From NCBI GenBank assembly GCA_030066195.1, contig JASJCB010000025.1, positions 17,838 through 81,837 on the forward strand: DNA of 64,000 bases. The letters are read 5' to 3'. The translations under genes and the position numbers were made by a program. The DNA comes from Acidobacteriota bacterium. GTDB lineage: Bacteria > Acidobacteriota > Holophagae > Acanthopleuribacterales > Acanthopleuribacteraceae. Positions 25,684 through 34,732 of this stretch are shown in pieces (the first letter of the stretch is position 1; every line of letters begins with the position of its first letter). A model generated the notes under the pieces. It was not told where the DNA came from and searched no databases. It saw only the letters and a program-made list of their open reading frames with translations.

Positions 25684-26616
25684 ATGAGTCATGAAAAGGT
25701 TATCATCATCGGGTCGGGCCCGGCGGGTTTGACCGCGGCCATCTACGCCGCCCGGGCGGATCTCGAACCCCTGGTTTTTGAAGGCATTCAACCCGGCGGT
25801 CAATTGACGATTACTACCGATGTTGAAAACTACCCGGGTTTCCCCGACGGGGTGATGGGCCCGGAGATGATGGAAAAATTCCGCGAACAGGCCGAGCGCT
25901 TCGGCGCCCGTTGCATTCGGGAACACGTCGATAGGGTTGAACTGGGCAAGGACGGCGTGCATCACGTCCAGGTGGGCAACGACCGCTATACCTGCGATGC
26001 GGTCATTATTTCGACCGGCGCCACCGCCAAATTGTTGGGCCTGGAAAACGAATCCAAGTTGATGGGTCACGGCGTTTCCGCCTGCGCCACCTGTGACGGC
26101 TTCTTCTTTCGGGGCAAGGAAATCGCAGTGGTGGGCGGCGGCGATACCGCCATGGAGGAAGCCACCTTCCTGACCAAATTCGCAAGCAAGGTCTACGTGA
26201 TTCACCGCCGTCGCGAGTTGCGCGCTTCCAAAGCCATGCAGCACCGCGCGGAGAACGATCCCAAGATCGAGTTCATCTGGGATACGGTGGTCGAGGATGT
26301 CATCGGCACCCCGGAAGGCGGCGTCAACGCGTTGAAGCTGAAGAACGTTGTTTCCGGTGAGGCAACCGAGAAGGCCATGGAAGGCTTGTTCATCGCCATC
26401 GGCCACAAACCCAACAGCGAATTATTCAAAGGTCAGTTGTCCATGGACGACGTGGGTTACCTGATCACCAAACCCGACAGCACGGCCACGGATGTTCCGG
26501 GCGTCTATGCCTGCGGCGATGTGCAGGATGCCGTTTATCGCCAGGCCGTGACCGCGGCGGGCACCGGTTGTATGGCCGCCATCGAGGCCGAGCGTTGGCT
26601 GGCTGAAAAGGAATAA
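25684..26616 (+). CDS. trxB: Thioredoxin-disulfide reductase
   Basis: 310 residues from the ATG at 25684, with GGGAG eight bases upstream. It transfers electrons from NADPH via FAD to thioredoxin in the cytosol. FAD motif GSGPAG lies near the N-terminus, then [16 protein letters not shown]. The redox pair CATC is in [16 protein letters not shown] motif [10 protein letters not shown] is followed by HRRRELRAS, with Arg residues that bind the 2'-phosphate. The closing FAD motif is YACGDVQD, then [14 protein letters not shown]. Length and motif order are standard for the low-molecular-weight bacterial enzyme. It stands alone; rpmE2 follows after 183 bp. Confidence 0.97.
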   Translation: MSHEKVIIIGSGPAGLTAAIYAARADLEPLVFEGIQPGGQLTITTDVENYPGFPDGVMGPEMMEKFREQAERFGARCIREHVDRVELGKDGVHHVQVGNDRYTCDAVIISTGATAKLLGLENESKLMGHGVSACATCDGFFFRGKEIAVVGGGDTAMEEATFLTKFASKVYVIHRRRELRASKAMQHRAENDPKIEFIWDTVVEDVIGTPEGGVNALKLKNVVSGEATEKAMEGLFIAIGHKPNSELFKGQLSMDDVGYLITKPDSTATDVPGVYACGDVQDAVYRQAVTAAGTGCMAAIEAERWLAEKE

Positions 26617-26799
26617 TCGGAACGCTCGCGGGCCCATTTTCGGATTCACGAGCGGTTTTTCGTCTCTTTTTTGATGTTTCGACCATGCAACTCCTACATT
26701 TTTAATGACAAGCGGTCGTGAAAGTGGCATGATAGTGAGCTTACGGCCTGACGGGCCTTTGGGATTGGAAACCCCAAAAAACATTATCGAGGTTTGATC

Positions 26800-27042
26800 A
26801 TGAAGCAAGGCATCCACCCGAAATACCATCCCGTGGTTTTTGTCGACGCCGGTACGGGCGCGGAGTTCACGACCTACTCCACCATGAAGTCCGATACACA
26901 GCGCGACGTCGACGGTGTTCCTCATTATGAAGTGCGTTTGGAAATCTCCTCCGACAGCCATCCCTTCTGGACCGGTAACCAGAAACTGGTCGATACCGAG
27001 GGTCGCGTCGAGCGCTTCCGCCGCAAGTACGGCCGCAAGTAA
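26800..27042 (+). CDS. rpmE2: Ribosomal protein bL31, type B
   Basis: 80 residues from the ATG at 26800, with GAGG seven bases upstream. It reads MKQGIHPKYHPVVFVD, then EISSDSHPFWTG and GRVERFRRKYGRK, the standard L31 pattern. The Cys residues that bind zinc in type A L31 are missing, so this is the zinc-free type B form, which often replaces type A under zinc limitation. It acts in the 50S subunit at the inter-subunit bridge. A hairpin (tttggg / cccaaa) lies in the leader around 26758-26780. No Zur site was recognised. Confidence 0.95.
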   Translation: MKQGIHPKYHPVVFVDAGTGAEFTTYSTMKSDTQRDVDGVPHYEVRLEISSDSHPFWTGNQKLVDTEGRVERFRRKYGRK

Positions 27043-27082
27043 GCGAACCGTCCCCAATCATCCCGCCCGAGGGTGGATCGAG

Positions 27083-27116
27083 AAAGCCCCGCCCCGGCGG
27101 GGCTTTGGTGTTTTTG
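27083..27116 (+). terminator. Rho-independent terminator after rpmE2
   Basis: An 11-bp stem (aaagccccgcc / ggcggggcttt) with a two-base loop is followed by ggtgttttt. It begins 41 bases after the rpmE2 stop codon. Confidence 0.88.
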
Positions 27117-27198
27117 GACCGGCCGCACCATCTTCCGGATGCTTGCAGTTTCATTGTCCGGTATGTTGAAATGAAACAGTAGGGGGAGAACAACAGCG

Positions 27199-27558
27199 AT
27201 GGAAAACCCGGTGATTACCGATATCTGGTTTCGAACAGGCATGCATCTGATGCGCCTTGGCCAGGCCTTGAATTTGAGGAGAATTCGCCACGATTACGAG
27301 GATTATTGGGAATGGATCACCGGCATATACGGGGATGTCACCCTGGATATTACCCGCACCCACACGCTTGAACCGGAAGACACCGATACCCGCATTTTCG
27401 TGCAATTCGGCCCCAAGATCTTCACTGACGCCGACTGTCGGTCGCTGGCGGCCGGACTGACTGCCCAGGGTATTGAATCGGTATCCCTGGGCCGCTGGGT
27501 GTATTTGAAAGGCAACGATTTCGAAAAGCAGGTGGTTCGCACCGTCCATAAGAGCTGA
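27199..27558 (+). CDS. Hypothetical small cytosolic protein
   Basis: 119 residues; a very strong GGGGGAG lies about 10 bases before the ATG. No signal peptide or membrane segment is present. The N-terminus is helical and aromatic (IWFRTGMHLMRLGQALNLRR, HDYEDYWEWITGIYGD); the C-terminus is mixed alpha/beta (TRIFVQFGPKIFTDADCRSL). No family is recognised and no operon partner is visible, since the L31 terminator precedes it and a weak terminator follows. Confidence 0.7.
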   Translation: MENPVITDIWFRTGMHLMRLGQALNLRRIRHDYEDYWEWITGIYGDVTLDITRTHTLEPEDTDTRIFVQFGPKIFTDADCRSLAAGLTAQGIESVSLGRWVYLKGNDFEKQVVRTVHKS

Positions 27559-27723
27559 CGCGCGACCATTACGACATTAAATCGGCGGTCTTGGACCGGC
27601 CTGGGACCGCCCCGACAAAGATCCGGCAAGACTTCTACATGACACTTGGGGAAGGGTGTTCGCCGGGTTGCTCCTTGCGGACGCCCACATATCCTGACCT
27701 GTCGACACAATGCCTTCCTGTCC

Positions 27724-27748
27724 GGGCCGGTGGGCCCTTTCTTTTTTT
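27724..27748 (+). terminator. Probable terminator, plus strand
   Basis: A 5-bp GC stem (gggcc / ggccc) with loop ggtg is followed by tttctttttttgg. It lies about 165 bases after the hypothetical gene ending at 27558. The stem is short but the T-run is long. Confidence 0.45.
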
Positions 27749-27775
27749 GGTTCGATGCTTTCTTGAGTCCCGTAG

Positions 27776-27815
27776 CCCGCATTTCCCCGTGAATACGGCA
27801 GCTCGGGGATGCGGG
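27776..27815 (-). terminator. Hairpin directly downstream of the 22-codon micro-ORF
   Basis: The arms cccgcatttccccg (27776-27789) and cggggatgcggg (27804-27815) pair over 12 bp with a small bulge. The hairpin starts two bases after the micro-ORF stop on the minus strand. No strong T-run follows, so it may stabilise the 3' end rather than terminate. Confidence 0.45.
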
Positions 27816-27817
27816 TA

Positions 27818-27886
27818 TCAGATATGAAGTGAGAACAGGGATGCCAGTATGCCTAAGAAGGCAATCCAGCCTTTATTCCGGGTCAT
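27818..27886 (-). CDS. 22-residue single-span membrane micropeptide
   Basis: The frame encodes MTRNKGWIAFLGILASLFS followed by LHI. AGGAG lies five bases before the ATG, an ideal site. A positively charged N-terminus (R3, K5) followed by about 16 hydrophobic residues is the form of a small inner-membrane protein. A hairpin follows at once. The gene is on the same strand as tatD and 0.28 kb downstream of it, with a hairpin at 28018-28050 between them, so it is probably a separate unit. Function is unknown; it is too short for routine gene calling. Confidence 0.5.
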   Translation of the reverse strand: MTRNKGWIAFLGILASLFSLHI

Positions 27887-28017
27887 GGTCGCTCCTGGAC
27901 GGAAAGAATGGCAGGCAAACATGAATCGAACGCCTGCTTTCATCGATGCCGGGTATACGTGGGGACGCTTCCCGTTTTAGAAAACATAGGGTCTATCGAT
28001 CGATGTGTCCACTGTAC

Positions 28018-28050
28018 AAAAGTGACGTGATTCGCATTCTGTCACTTTTT
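28018..28050 (-). terminator. Hairpin downstream of tatD
   Basis: The arms aaaagtgac (28018-28026) and gtcactttt (28041-28049) flank a 14-base loop. Read on the minus strand it ends in ttttgt, about 115 bases after the tatD stop. It could also act on the plus strand, where ttttta follows. Confidence 0.5.
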
Positions 28051-28166
28051 ACGTTGCGTCCAAAAAGTGATAAGCAGCTTGTCGTTGTGCCGTGACCGGG
28101 TTCCTCAACTGCCGGCCGGGCATTAAGAACTCGTTGGTTTCTGCATGATCTTTCGAGAAACACGAC

Positions 28167-28955
28167 TCAAGCAAGATTGAAAAAGGCTTCCGCCGCGGCC
28201 GTTGTCTCGCGCGCCACCTGTTCCGGCGATTTGCCCGTACACGCGGCCACAGCGTCACGGACATAGGTCAGGTAGCGCGGTTCGTTACGCCGTGAGGCGG
28301 GCTTGGGGCGAATATTGCGCGGCAACAGGTAGGGCGCGTCGGTTTCAATCATCAAGCGGTCGGCGGGAATATGCTTCACCAGTTCAAGCAGGTCTTGACC
28401 GCGCCGTTCGTCGCAAATCCAACCCGTGATGCCGATATGGCAGTCCAAGGCAAGGTAGGCATCCAGAGCCTCGCGGTTGCCCGTGAAACAGTGGACGACT
28501 AACGCACCCAGGCAGTCGCGGCGGCGCTCGATCATGTCTCGTAAGGTCGGATAGGCGTCGCGCTCATGGAGGAAAAGCGGCAGGTTGACCTCCGCGGCAA
28601 GTTCCAACTGCGCCTCGAAGGCGCGTTTCTGGTCCTCGGGCGGTGAGAAATTGCGGTTGAAGTCCAACCCGCATTCGCCTACCGCGACCACCTCGGGCCG
28701 TGCCGATAAACCTCTCAGCGTATCCAACGTACGATCGGTGAAGTCGCGAGCGTAGTGGGGATGAACCCCGGCCGTGGCGTAGAGCGTGCCGGGTCGGGTA
28801 ACGGCCAGCTCCGCGGCCTCCCGGCTTACCGTTTCGGATGTTCCGGTGAGGATCATGCGTGTCACACCGGCTTCCGAGGCTTGCGCGATGACCGTATCCC
28901 GGTCGGTTGTAAACGATTTATGTGTCAGGTTGATACCGATATCGACCAGATTCAT
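28167..28955 (-). CDS. tatD: TatD family metal-dependent deoxyribonuclease
   Basis: 262 residues from the ATG at 28955, chosen because GGAGG lies seven bases upstream; a GTG two codons earlier is possible. It opens with VDIGINLTHKSF, close to TatD itself, where the usual metal-binding H-x-H is replaced by D-x-G-x-N. Further family motifs are TAGVHPHYARDF, VAVGECGLDFNRNFSP, LPLFLHERDAY, LVVHCFTGN and MIETDAPYLLPRN. TatD enzymes are TIM-barrel 3'-5' exonucleases that use divalent metal and act in DNA repair or quality control. Length is standard. No partner gene is nearby. Confidence 0.92.
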   Translation of the reverse strand: MNLVDIGINLTHKSFTTDRDTVIAQASEAGVTRMILTGTSETVSREAAELAVTRPGTLYATAGVHPHYARDFTDRTLDTLRGLSARPEVVAVGECGLDFNRNFSPPEDQKRAFEAQLELAAEVNLPLFLHERDAYPTLRDMIERRRDCLGALVVHCFTGNREALDAYLALDCHIGITGWICDERRGQDLLELVKHIPADRLMIETDAPYLLPRNIRPKPASRRNEPRYLTYVRDAVAACTGKSPEQVARETTAAAEAFFNLA

Positions 28956-29048
28956 GGACACACCTCCGGGAAGGGCATTATAGCCCGCTGAACGACCAAA
29001 ACACTATCGCCTTTTCCTTGTTCCGGGCGGATGCCTGGCTGACATATC

Positions 29049-30839
29049 ATGTTTTTTCAAAAAGACCTTAATTTTAGACCTCATCGCCCCGATAACCGAT
29101 ATGAGGATAATTGTCGGGGGTTCCAGGTGGACAGCGGCCTACTAAGAAAAGTAATCGAGCACAGCGAATGCGGGAAGATCCTGCTCGATGACAAGAGCCG
29201 TATTCAGTTATGGAACCGTTGGATGGAGGAAAAGAGCGGTAAAAAGTCGGAGGAAGTCAAGGATCTCACCCTTTCCCAGGTCTTCGGTAATCTTCCCCCG
29301 CGCCTTCTGCATGCGGTGGAGGATGCCTTCCAGGGTCTTTCCGCAACCATTTCCTCTTCGTTCACACCGCACCCCCTGCCGCTCCGCAATCCGGGTTCCG
29401 AGGAGTTGTTGTATCAGAAACTTTCCGTCAGGGGTTTCCGCGGCGGAGACGATGCCTTTTTGTGTATGATCGAGGTCATCGATGTCTCGCCGCATATTCA
29501 CCGCCATGAAAGTATGCAACGCGAGACCAAACGATTGAGTCATCGCGCCGGGCATGATCCCCTGACGGGTTTGGCCAACCGTGAACTGTTCCTGGACTTT
29601 TTGAACAAGTCGCACGCCCGAGCCCGTAGGCGCGGCGCCCGTTACGCGGTCATGTTCCTGGATTTGGCCAATTTCAAGGAAATCAACGATAAACAGGGTC
29701 ATCAAATCGGTGACCAGGTATTGACCGAGGTAGCCGGTCGCCTGCGGCAGACCCTGCGTAAGGGCGATGTGATTGCCCGTATGAGCGGCGACCAGTTCAC
29801 CATCCTGGTGGAAAGTCACCAAGACCCGCGTCACGGCGCCGTTATCGCGGAAAAAGTGATCTCGGTCCTCAGCGAACCCGTCCTCATCGAAAACCGACGC
29901 ATTGCCATCAGCACCAAGGTGGGCATTGCCACCTATCCCGAGGCGGGTGACAATCCCGAAAGCGTGTTGCAGAACGCCGATGTGGCTTTGATGCGGGCCA
30001 AGCAGGATCGCAATACCGACTTCCATTTCTTCACCAGTCGCATGAACGAGGAGGCTCGCGAGCAGCGGAACCTGGAGCGAGACCTCATTCTTGCCCTGGA
30101 AAACAATGAGTTCGAACTCTTCTTTCAGCCGCAGTTGGACCTACGCTCCCAGCACGTGGTGGGCGCCGAGGCACTGTTGCGCTGGCGGCATCCCACCATG
30201 GGACTCGTTTCACCCGGCCGCTTCCTGCCGCTGGCCAACGAGACCGGGCTCATCCTGCCCATCGGCGAGTGGGTTTTGAAGGCCGCGCTTACTCAATACA
30301 GTCAATGGGATCACAACGCCAACCGTCCGTTGAGAATGGGCGTCAATATTTCCGGACGCCAGTTCAACGAGAGCGGCGTTCTGGAGTTACTGGACCAGAT
30401 GCTGCAACGCACGGGAATCGATCCCAGCTTCATCGAGTTGGAATTGACCGAGGAGGTCATGATCAATCGGGACGCCAAGAGCTTGGATATCCTGCGCGGC
30501 CTGCGCGATATCGGCGTCAATATCGCCATCGACGACTTCGGCACCGGTTACAGTTCGCTCAGCTACCTGAAGGATTTTCCCCTGGATACGCTGAAGATCG
30601 ACCGGTCCTTTATCGAGCGCGTCAGCGACAATGAGCGCGACGCCATCATTACCCGAACCATCATCGGCCTGGCTCATGACCTTGGCTTGAAGGTCGTTGC
30701 GGAGGGCGTGGAGAACCAGGACCAATTACCCTTTCTACGCAGCCTGCGGTGTGATGAAGTACAGGGCTATTTCTTCTCCAAACCCCTGCCCGCCGATCAG
30801 TTCTGGGAGTATCTGCGCCGTACCAACGGCAAGAACTGA
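29049..30839 (+). CDS. PAS-GGDEF-EAL protein, probable c-di-GMP phosphodiesterase
   Basis: 596 residues if the ATG at 29049 is used; its ribosome binding site is poor, and a GTG near 29130 (VDSGLLRKVIEHS) is an alternative. Residues ~30-150 look like a PAS sensor domain. The GGDEF domain (~165-325; DPLTGLANRELF) has an altered catalytic site, RMSGDQF in place of GGDEF, so cyclase activity is probably lost. The EAL domain (~335-590) is intact: EALLRW, then NISGRQF, ELTEEVM, DDFGTGYSSLSYLK, KIDRSFI and AEGVENQ. It should therefore hydrolyse c-di-GMP in the cytosol, possibly with the GGDEF part binding GTP as an allosteric site (known for the family). No membrane segment is present. Confidence 0.93.
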   Translation: MFFQKDLNFRPHRPDNRYEDNCRGFQVDSGLLRKVIEHSECGKILLDDKSRIQLWNRWMEEKSGKKSEEVKDLTLSQVFGNLPPRLLHAVEDAFQGLSATISSSFTPHPLPLRNPGSEELLYQKLSVRGFRGGDDAFLCMIEVIDVSPHIHRHESMQRETKRLSHRAGHDPLTGLANRELFLDFLNKSHARARRRGARYAVMFLDLANFKEINDKQGHQIGDQVLTEVAGRLRQTLRKGDVIARMSGDQFTILVESHQDPRHGAVIAEKVISVLSEPVLIENRRIAISTKVGIATYPEAGDNPESVLQNADVALMRAKQDRNTDFHFFTSRMNEEAREQRNLERDLILALENNEFELFFQPQLDLRSQHVVGAEALLRWRHPTMGLVSPGRFLPLANETGLILPIGEWVLKAALTQYSQWDHNANRPLRMGVNISGRQFNESGVLELLDQMLQRTGIDPSFIELELTEEVMINRDAKSLDILRGLRDIGVNIAIDDFGTGYSSLSYLKDFPLDTLKIDRSFIERVSDNERDAIITRTIIGLAHDLGLKVVAEGVENQDQLPFLRSLRCDEVQGYFFSKPLPADQFWEYLRRTNGKN

Positions 30840-30895
30840 TTGCCCCGCGCACGTCTTCATGGAACAATGCCCTGACCTTGTAGGGCAGGAGTTTT

Positions 30896-32104
30896 ATGAC
30901 ACGACCCGTCCATATCGGCATTCCCGCGTTTGATGAGGGTGACTGGCTACCGGCCGTGTTAGAGGATCTGGCCGCTCAGGACGATCCCCGGTTTCACGTT
31001 TGGGTTGGCATCAATCAACCCGCGGAATACGCCCTCGACCCGCAACACGCCGAGGTAGACCGACGCAATCGTCAACTGGCCGCCTGGCTGCAAGGCGCCC
31101 GGTTTCCTTTTCCCCTGCATGTTCTGACCGCGCTCGATCCCGGCACCGCGCCGCCTGCCAAAAAAGCCGGCGCCGGTTGGGCGCGGCGCTTCCTCTTCGA
31201 ACATGCTGTCGCGGATCGGGAAGATGCGACCGTGTTCATCTCCATGGATGCCGACACGCGAGTTCAGCCGGAATATGTGCGCGCCGTTCGAGAAGCCTTT
31301 GCCGCTCATCCCAACGCGGTCGCCCTTGCCGCCCCCTATTATCATCCCTTGCCCACGGACCCGGGGGCCGCACGAAATATCCTGCGTTACGAAATCTATA
31401 TGCGTTATTACCAGTTGAGCCTCTGGCGCATCGGCTGTCCATACGCCTTCCTGCCTATCGGTTCCGGCATGGCCTTTACCGCCCGCGCCTGGCGGGCTAT
31501 CGGCGGAATGGCCCCGCGTAAGGCCGGAGAAGATTTCTATTTCATGCAGCAAATGCGCAAATGCGGACCCGTGATTCGCTATCTGCCCTGCCGGGTGGAA
31601 CCCTCGCCTCGTCGGTCCGTTCGCAATCCCTTCGGCACCGGTCCTGCCATGAGTCGGCCCGATGTTCTGAAACAACGCTATCCCTTCTACGCCCAGGCCG
31701 GCTTCGACCTGATCGCGGAAACCTACGCGCTGTTTCCCGCGCTGCATACCCAAGATATCGACCTGCCCGTCGGCGATTTTTTGGAAGAGCGATTAGGCGG
31801 ATACGAGCCCTTCGTCCGCATGCGCCGCAACCATCGAAACCCGGAAGCCTTCGTGCGCGCCTGCCATGAGCGTTTCGACGCCCTTCGTATTCTTCAGTTC
31901 CTGCGCTACGATCACGCCCGGCGGCCCTACGCCGGCGAAGGGGCCGGCTTAAACGAACTCCTGGCTCTTACCGGGCGACCGAGAATGGATTACCGAGAGG
32001 ATGACATTGCCGGCTTGGAAATGGTTCGTGACGTGCTTTTTGAATACGAGTCAAACGCTCAGAAGGCTTTTATGGAGCAGTGGGATGTCAGGCAACACTG
32101 GTGA
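30896..32104 (+). CDS. Family 2-like glycosyltransferase (GT-A fold)
   Basis: 402 residues; AGGAG five bases upstream. It begins VHIGIPAFDEGDWLPAVLEDL, the usual GT2 nucleotide-sugar start, and has FISMDADTRVQPEYV, the D-x-D metal site. GSGMAFTARAWRAIGGM and KAGEDFYFMQQM match the acceptor region, with E-D the likely catalytic base. The C-terminal ~130 residues are helical. There are no membrane spans, so it acts in the cytosol or peripherally. The donor and acceptor are not predictable, and no other polysaccharide genes are near. Confidence 0.82.
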   Translation: MTRPVHIGIPAFDEGDWLPAVLEDLAAQDDPRFHVWVGINQPAEYALDPQHAEVDRRNRQLAAWLQGARFPFPLHVLTALDPGTAPPAKKAGAGWARRFLFEHAVADREDATVFISMDADTRVQPEYVRAVREAFAAHPNAVALAAPYYHPLPTDPGAARNILRYEIYMRYYQLSLWRIGCPYAFLPIGSGMAFTARAWRAIGGMAPRKAGEDFYFMQQMRKCGPVIRYLPCRVEPSPRRSVRNPFGTGPAMSRPDVLKQRYPFYAQAGFDLIAETYALFPALHTQDIDLPVGDFLEERLGGYEPFVRMRRNHRNPEAFVRACHERFDALRILQFLRYDHARRPYAGEGAGLNELLALTGRPRMDYREDDIAGLEMVRDVLFEYESNAQKAFMEQWDVRQHW

Positions 32105-32261
32105 TTCAAGTAAAGTTGGCACATAAAGATCCTCAAATGAGTTAAACTGATGTCGTCTCACAAAACACTCTTTCCTGAAAAGAGTATTGATTTCGACAGC
32201 AGCTTTACCGATACTTGGGAGTAGTCCCCGTGCGCCCTGACGTCCCTTTGGAGATCCGTGT

Positions 32262-32870
32262 ATGGAAACCAGCCAAGAATTAGACGAATTCCTTCCCGCT
32301 TACAGCAAGGATCTAGAAGGTTTCCTGCCCGAAAACGCCAAAGAAGACCTGGAATCCTTGGAAAGCATTCTGCCCAAAGCATACGATGAGTTGCGCCGGG
32401 TAGCCAGTCGGCAATTACGGGGTCAGCGTCATGTCACCTTACAAACCACCGCCCTCGTGAACGAAGCCTGTGTGCGTTTGATGGAAAGTCGCGGCTTGGA
32501 TATCAAGAATCGGCGCCAATTCTTTTATTGGGCGGCGCGAACCATGCGTCACCTGCTGGTGGAGCGGGCCCGCAGGCGCGGCGCGGTCAAACGCGGCGGC
32601 AACCAGGCTCATGTGCCCATCGACGAGATGATTCAACTGGCTGACGGCGCCACCCTGCCGCTGGCGCGTATCCTTCCGTTGAACCAGGCCCTGAAACGCC
32701 TGGAGAAACGTGACCCGCGCCAATGCCGTATCGTGGAATTGCGCTTCTTTGCGGGAATGACCACCGAAGAAGTCTGCGGCGTACTGGATATATCCGAACG
32801 CACCATGCGCCGGGAATGGGCCATGGCCAAACGTTGGCTGGCCCGCGAGTTAAGTTCGGATAAGGTTTGA
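32262..32870 (+). CDS. ECF-type sigma factor of the Sig-70_X6 kind
   Basis: 202 residues; GGAG eight bases before the ATG. A 40-residue acidic N-terminal extension precedes region 2 (YDELRRVASRQLRGQ, TTALVNEACVRLM, RQFFYWAARTMRHLLVERARRR) and region 4 (RIVELRFFAGMTTEEVCGVL, SERTMRREWAMAKRWL). The pattern is that of the short ECF family (TIGR02999-like) common in acidobacteria and planctomycetes, usually paired with a Ser/Thr kinase as here. The kinase gene starts 19 bp after the stop. No anti-sigma factor is present, so control by the kinase is the likely mode (known for the pairing, inferred here). Confidence 0.92.
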   Translation: METSQELDEFLPAYSKDLEGFLPENAKEDLESLESILPKAYDELRRVASRQLRGQRHVTLQTTALVNEACVRLMESRGLDIKNRRQFFYWAARTMRHLLVERARRRGAVKRGGNQAHVPIDEMIQLADGATLPLARILPLNQALKRLEKRDPRQCRIVELRFFAGMTTEEVCGVLDISERTMRREWAMAKRWLARELSSDKV

Positions 32871-32889
32871 ACCGAAAGGGGAATCGTCC

Positions 32890-34722
32890 TTGGATACCAA
32901 ACGCTGGAATCGCGTCAAAGATATCTTCGGCGAAGCCATGGAGCAACCCGCCCATGAGCGCATGGCCTATGTATGCCAAATGGCCGGCGATGATCAGGAT
33001 GTCTTGGAAGAGGTTTGTTCCCTTCTGGCCGTTGACGACGAGGAGGTCTCCTTCCTGGAAGCCGCGCCCGCGCCGCCGGATGAAGAGCCGGATAAAATGC
33101 TCGGATCCGAACTGGGTCCTTGGAAGCTGGCGCGCAAGCTGGACAGCGGCGGCATGGGTAAGGTCTACGTGGCAGAACGCGCGGACCGCCTGTACAAGGA
33201 TCGCGTCGCCATCAAGGTTTTGAAACGCGGCATGGACACGGATGAAGTAGTGCGTCGTTTCCGTCGCGAACGCCAAATCCTGGCTCATTTAGACCATCCC
33301 TACATTACGCGTTTGATGGACGGCGGTTCCACGGCAGACGGCCGGCCCTACCTGGTGATGGAGTACGTTGACGGCGAACATATCACCAAGTGGTGTCGCG
33401 AGAAACCCTTGAGGGAACGGCTTCAAGTGTTCCTGAAGGTGTGTGAAGGCGTATCCTTCGCCCACAGTAACCTGATCGTGCACCGCGATCTGAAGCCGGG
33501 CAACATTTTAGTCACCGATCGCGGCGAGCCCAAGCTGTTGGATTTCGGCATCGCCAAACTGCTGGACCCGGACGAGGGCCAAACTCATACCCGTATCGGC
33601 CAGCGCCTGCTGACACCCGCCTACGCGGCTCCCGAGCAAATCCGCGGCGAGGCCATTACCACCGCTTGTGACGTATTTGCATTGGGCGTACTTTTGTTCG
33701 AGGTGTTGGTGGGGCAGTTACCCGAGCGCAGCGCCACGGGAACCACCGGTCCCGGCCGAGGCTCCCTCGAACGCATGCCCATACCCAGCAAGGCGGTGGG
33801 CCCGCATCCGGGACCCGGCGCCGTTCAAAAGCGGCTGCTGACCGGCGACCTGGACACCATCGTCCTGAAAGCCCTACGCGAGGACCCGGCCAAACGCTAT
33901 CATTCCGCCGACGAAATGGCCGAGGACATCGGTCGTTACCTGGAAGGATTCCCGGTTCGCGCCCGGCGGGAAACCGTGGTCTACCAAATGAGTAAGTTCT
34001 TCGGCCGCCACCGTTTGGGCGTCAGCATCTTTGCCATGGTGGTCACTCTCCTGCTCAGCCTGCTGGTGGCTTTGATTACCAGCCAGGATCAAGTAGCCAG
34101 AGAACGCGATGAAGCCATGGCATCGGCAGAATTGATGGTGGGGGAAAATCGACGCTTGGCCAGAGTCCATGAACTGCTGGTGGAAACCATCAGTAAGGCG
34201 GGTCTCGACAACCGGGAAACCGTCAATATTGAAAGCTTGTTGGATAAAACAGCGGACCAAATCCAAAAGAAGCCCAGCAGAGATCCCGGTATACAAGCGG
34301 ACCGCTATTTGACCCTGGCTTCGATTCACAACAACCGCGGTCACCCGGAAAAAGCGGAACCCTTGCTGAGAAAAGCCCTGGACATCATGGAAAAAGACGA
34401 TCATCACCTGCCTCGCGCCATGATCTCCTTAACCCAAACCTGTCTCGCCTTGAAAAAATACAAAGCGGCCCGGCAAACGGCGCGACTCTTGGTCGCCCAC
34501 ACCGAAAACTGGTCGGGCAATACGGAAGACGCTGAGTCCATGATCGCCCTGGCCGAGGCCCTGGCTGCCGTCCGACTGCCGGAAGTAGCCCTGGCTTTAG
34601 CCGCTCGCGTGCAGGATCTGTTCGAGACGGAACTAAAGCCGGGTCACGGCGTGGTTACCAGAAGCCTCCGCCTGCAACAAGAGCTGAGTCCCCTCAAAGC
34701 AAGCCCGGCTTCAGCACGATAA
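32890..34722 (+). CDS. Membrane Ser/Thr protein kinase with TPR-like C-terminus
   Basis: 610 residues from a TTG at 32890 preceded by aggggaa; the opening MDTKRWNRVKDIFGEAME is the conserved start of this kinase type, which supports TTG. A helical N-terminal ~75 residues precede the kinase domain (~80-350): Gly loop LDSGGMGKVYV, VAIKVLKRG (ATP Lys), VHRDLKPGNI (catalytic loop) and LDFGIAKLL (metal Asp). One membrane span follows (LGVSIFAMVVTLLLSLLVAL, ~375-400). The outer or periplasmic part (~400-610) has helical repeats (TLASIHNNRGHPEKAEPLL) like TPRs. It is encoded 19 bp behind the ECF sigma gene and probably controls it. Confidence 0.93.
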   Translation: MDTKRWNRVKDIFGEAMEQPAHERMAYVCQMAGDDQDVLEEVCSLLAVDDEEVSFLEAAPAPPDEEPDKMLGSELGPWKLARKLDSGGMGKVYVAERADRLYKDRVAIKVLKRGMDTDEVVRRFRRERQILAHLDHPYITRLMDGGSTADGRPYLVMEYVDGEHITKWCREKPLRERLQVFLKVCEGVSFAHSNLIVHRDLKPGNILVTDRGEPKLLDFGIAKLLDPDEGQTHTRIGQRLLTPAYAAPEQIRGEAITTACDVFALGVLLFEVLVGQLPERSATGTTGPGRGSLERMPIPSKAVGPHPGPGAVQKRLLTGDLDTIVLKALREDPAKRYHSADEMAEDIGRYLEGFPVRARRETVVYQMSKFFGRHRLGVSIFAMVVTLLLSLLVALITSQDQVARERDEAMASAELMVGENRRLARVHELLVETISKAGLDNRETVNIESLLDKTADQIQKKPSRDPGIQADRYLTLASIHNNRGHPEKAEPLLRKALDIMEKDDHHLPRAMISLTQTCLALKKYKAARQTARLLVAHTENWSGNTEDAESMIALAEALAAVRLPEVALALAARVQDLFETELKPGHGVVTRSLRLQQELSPLKASPASAR

Positions 34723-34732
34723 ATCGTTCGCG

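Larger units (their letters stand above)
27559..28166. other. Mostly non-coding region containing hairpins and one micro-ORF
   Basis: A GC stem ggгcc-free reading was not needed to see the main content: a terminator-like hairpin at about 27724-27748, a larger hairpin at 27776-27815, a 22-codon micro-ORF on the minus strand (27818-27886), and a hairpin at 28018-28050. The region was checked for SRP, 6S and tRNA signatures without success. Confidence 0.45.

Noticed and set aside
25181..25694. Overlapping frames of 90 and 132 codons on opposite strands
   Set aside because: No ribosome binding site, signal peptide or family resemblance on either strand.
26465..26686. 73-codon minus-strand frame with TAGGAG four bases before its ATG
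   Set aside because: Most of it is antisense to the 3' end of trxB and the product is Arg/Pro-rich low-complexity.
27559..27760. Possible structured RNA (SRP, 6S) ahead of a T-run
   Set aside because: The SRP GGUCAGG...GGAAGG...AGCAG core was not found on either strand and no long 6S-like hairpin closes.
27905..27935. tRNA T-arm-like sequence (gaatcgaacgcc)
   Set aside because: No acceptor, anticodon or D-arm could be built around it.
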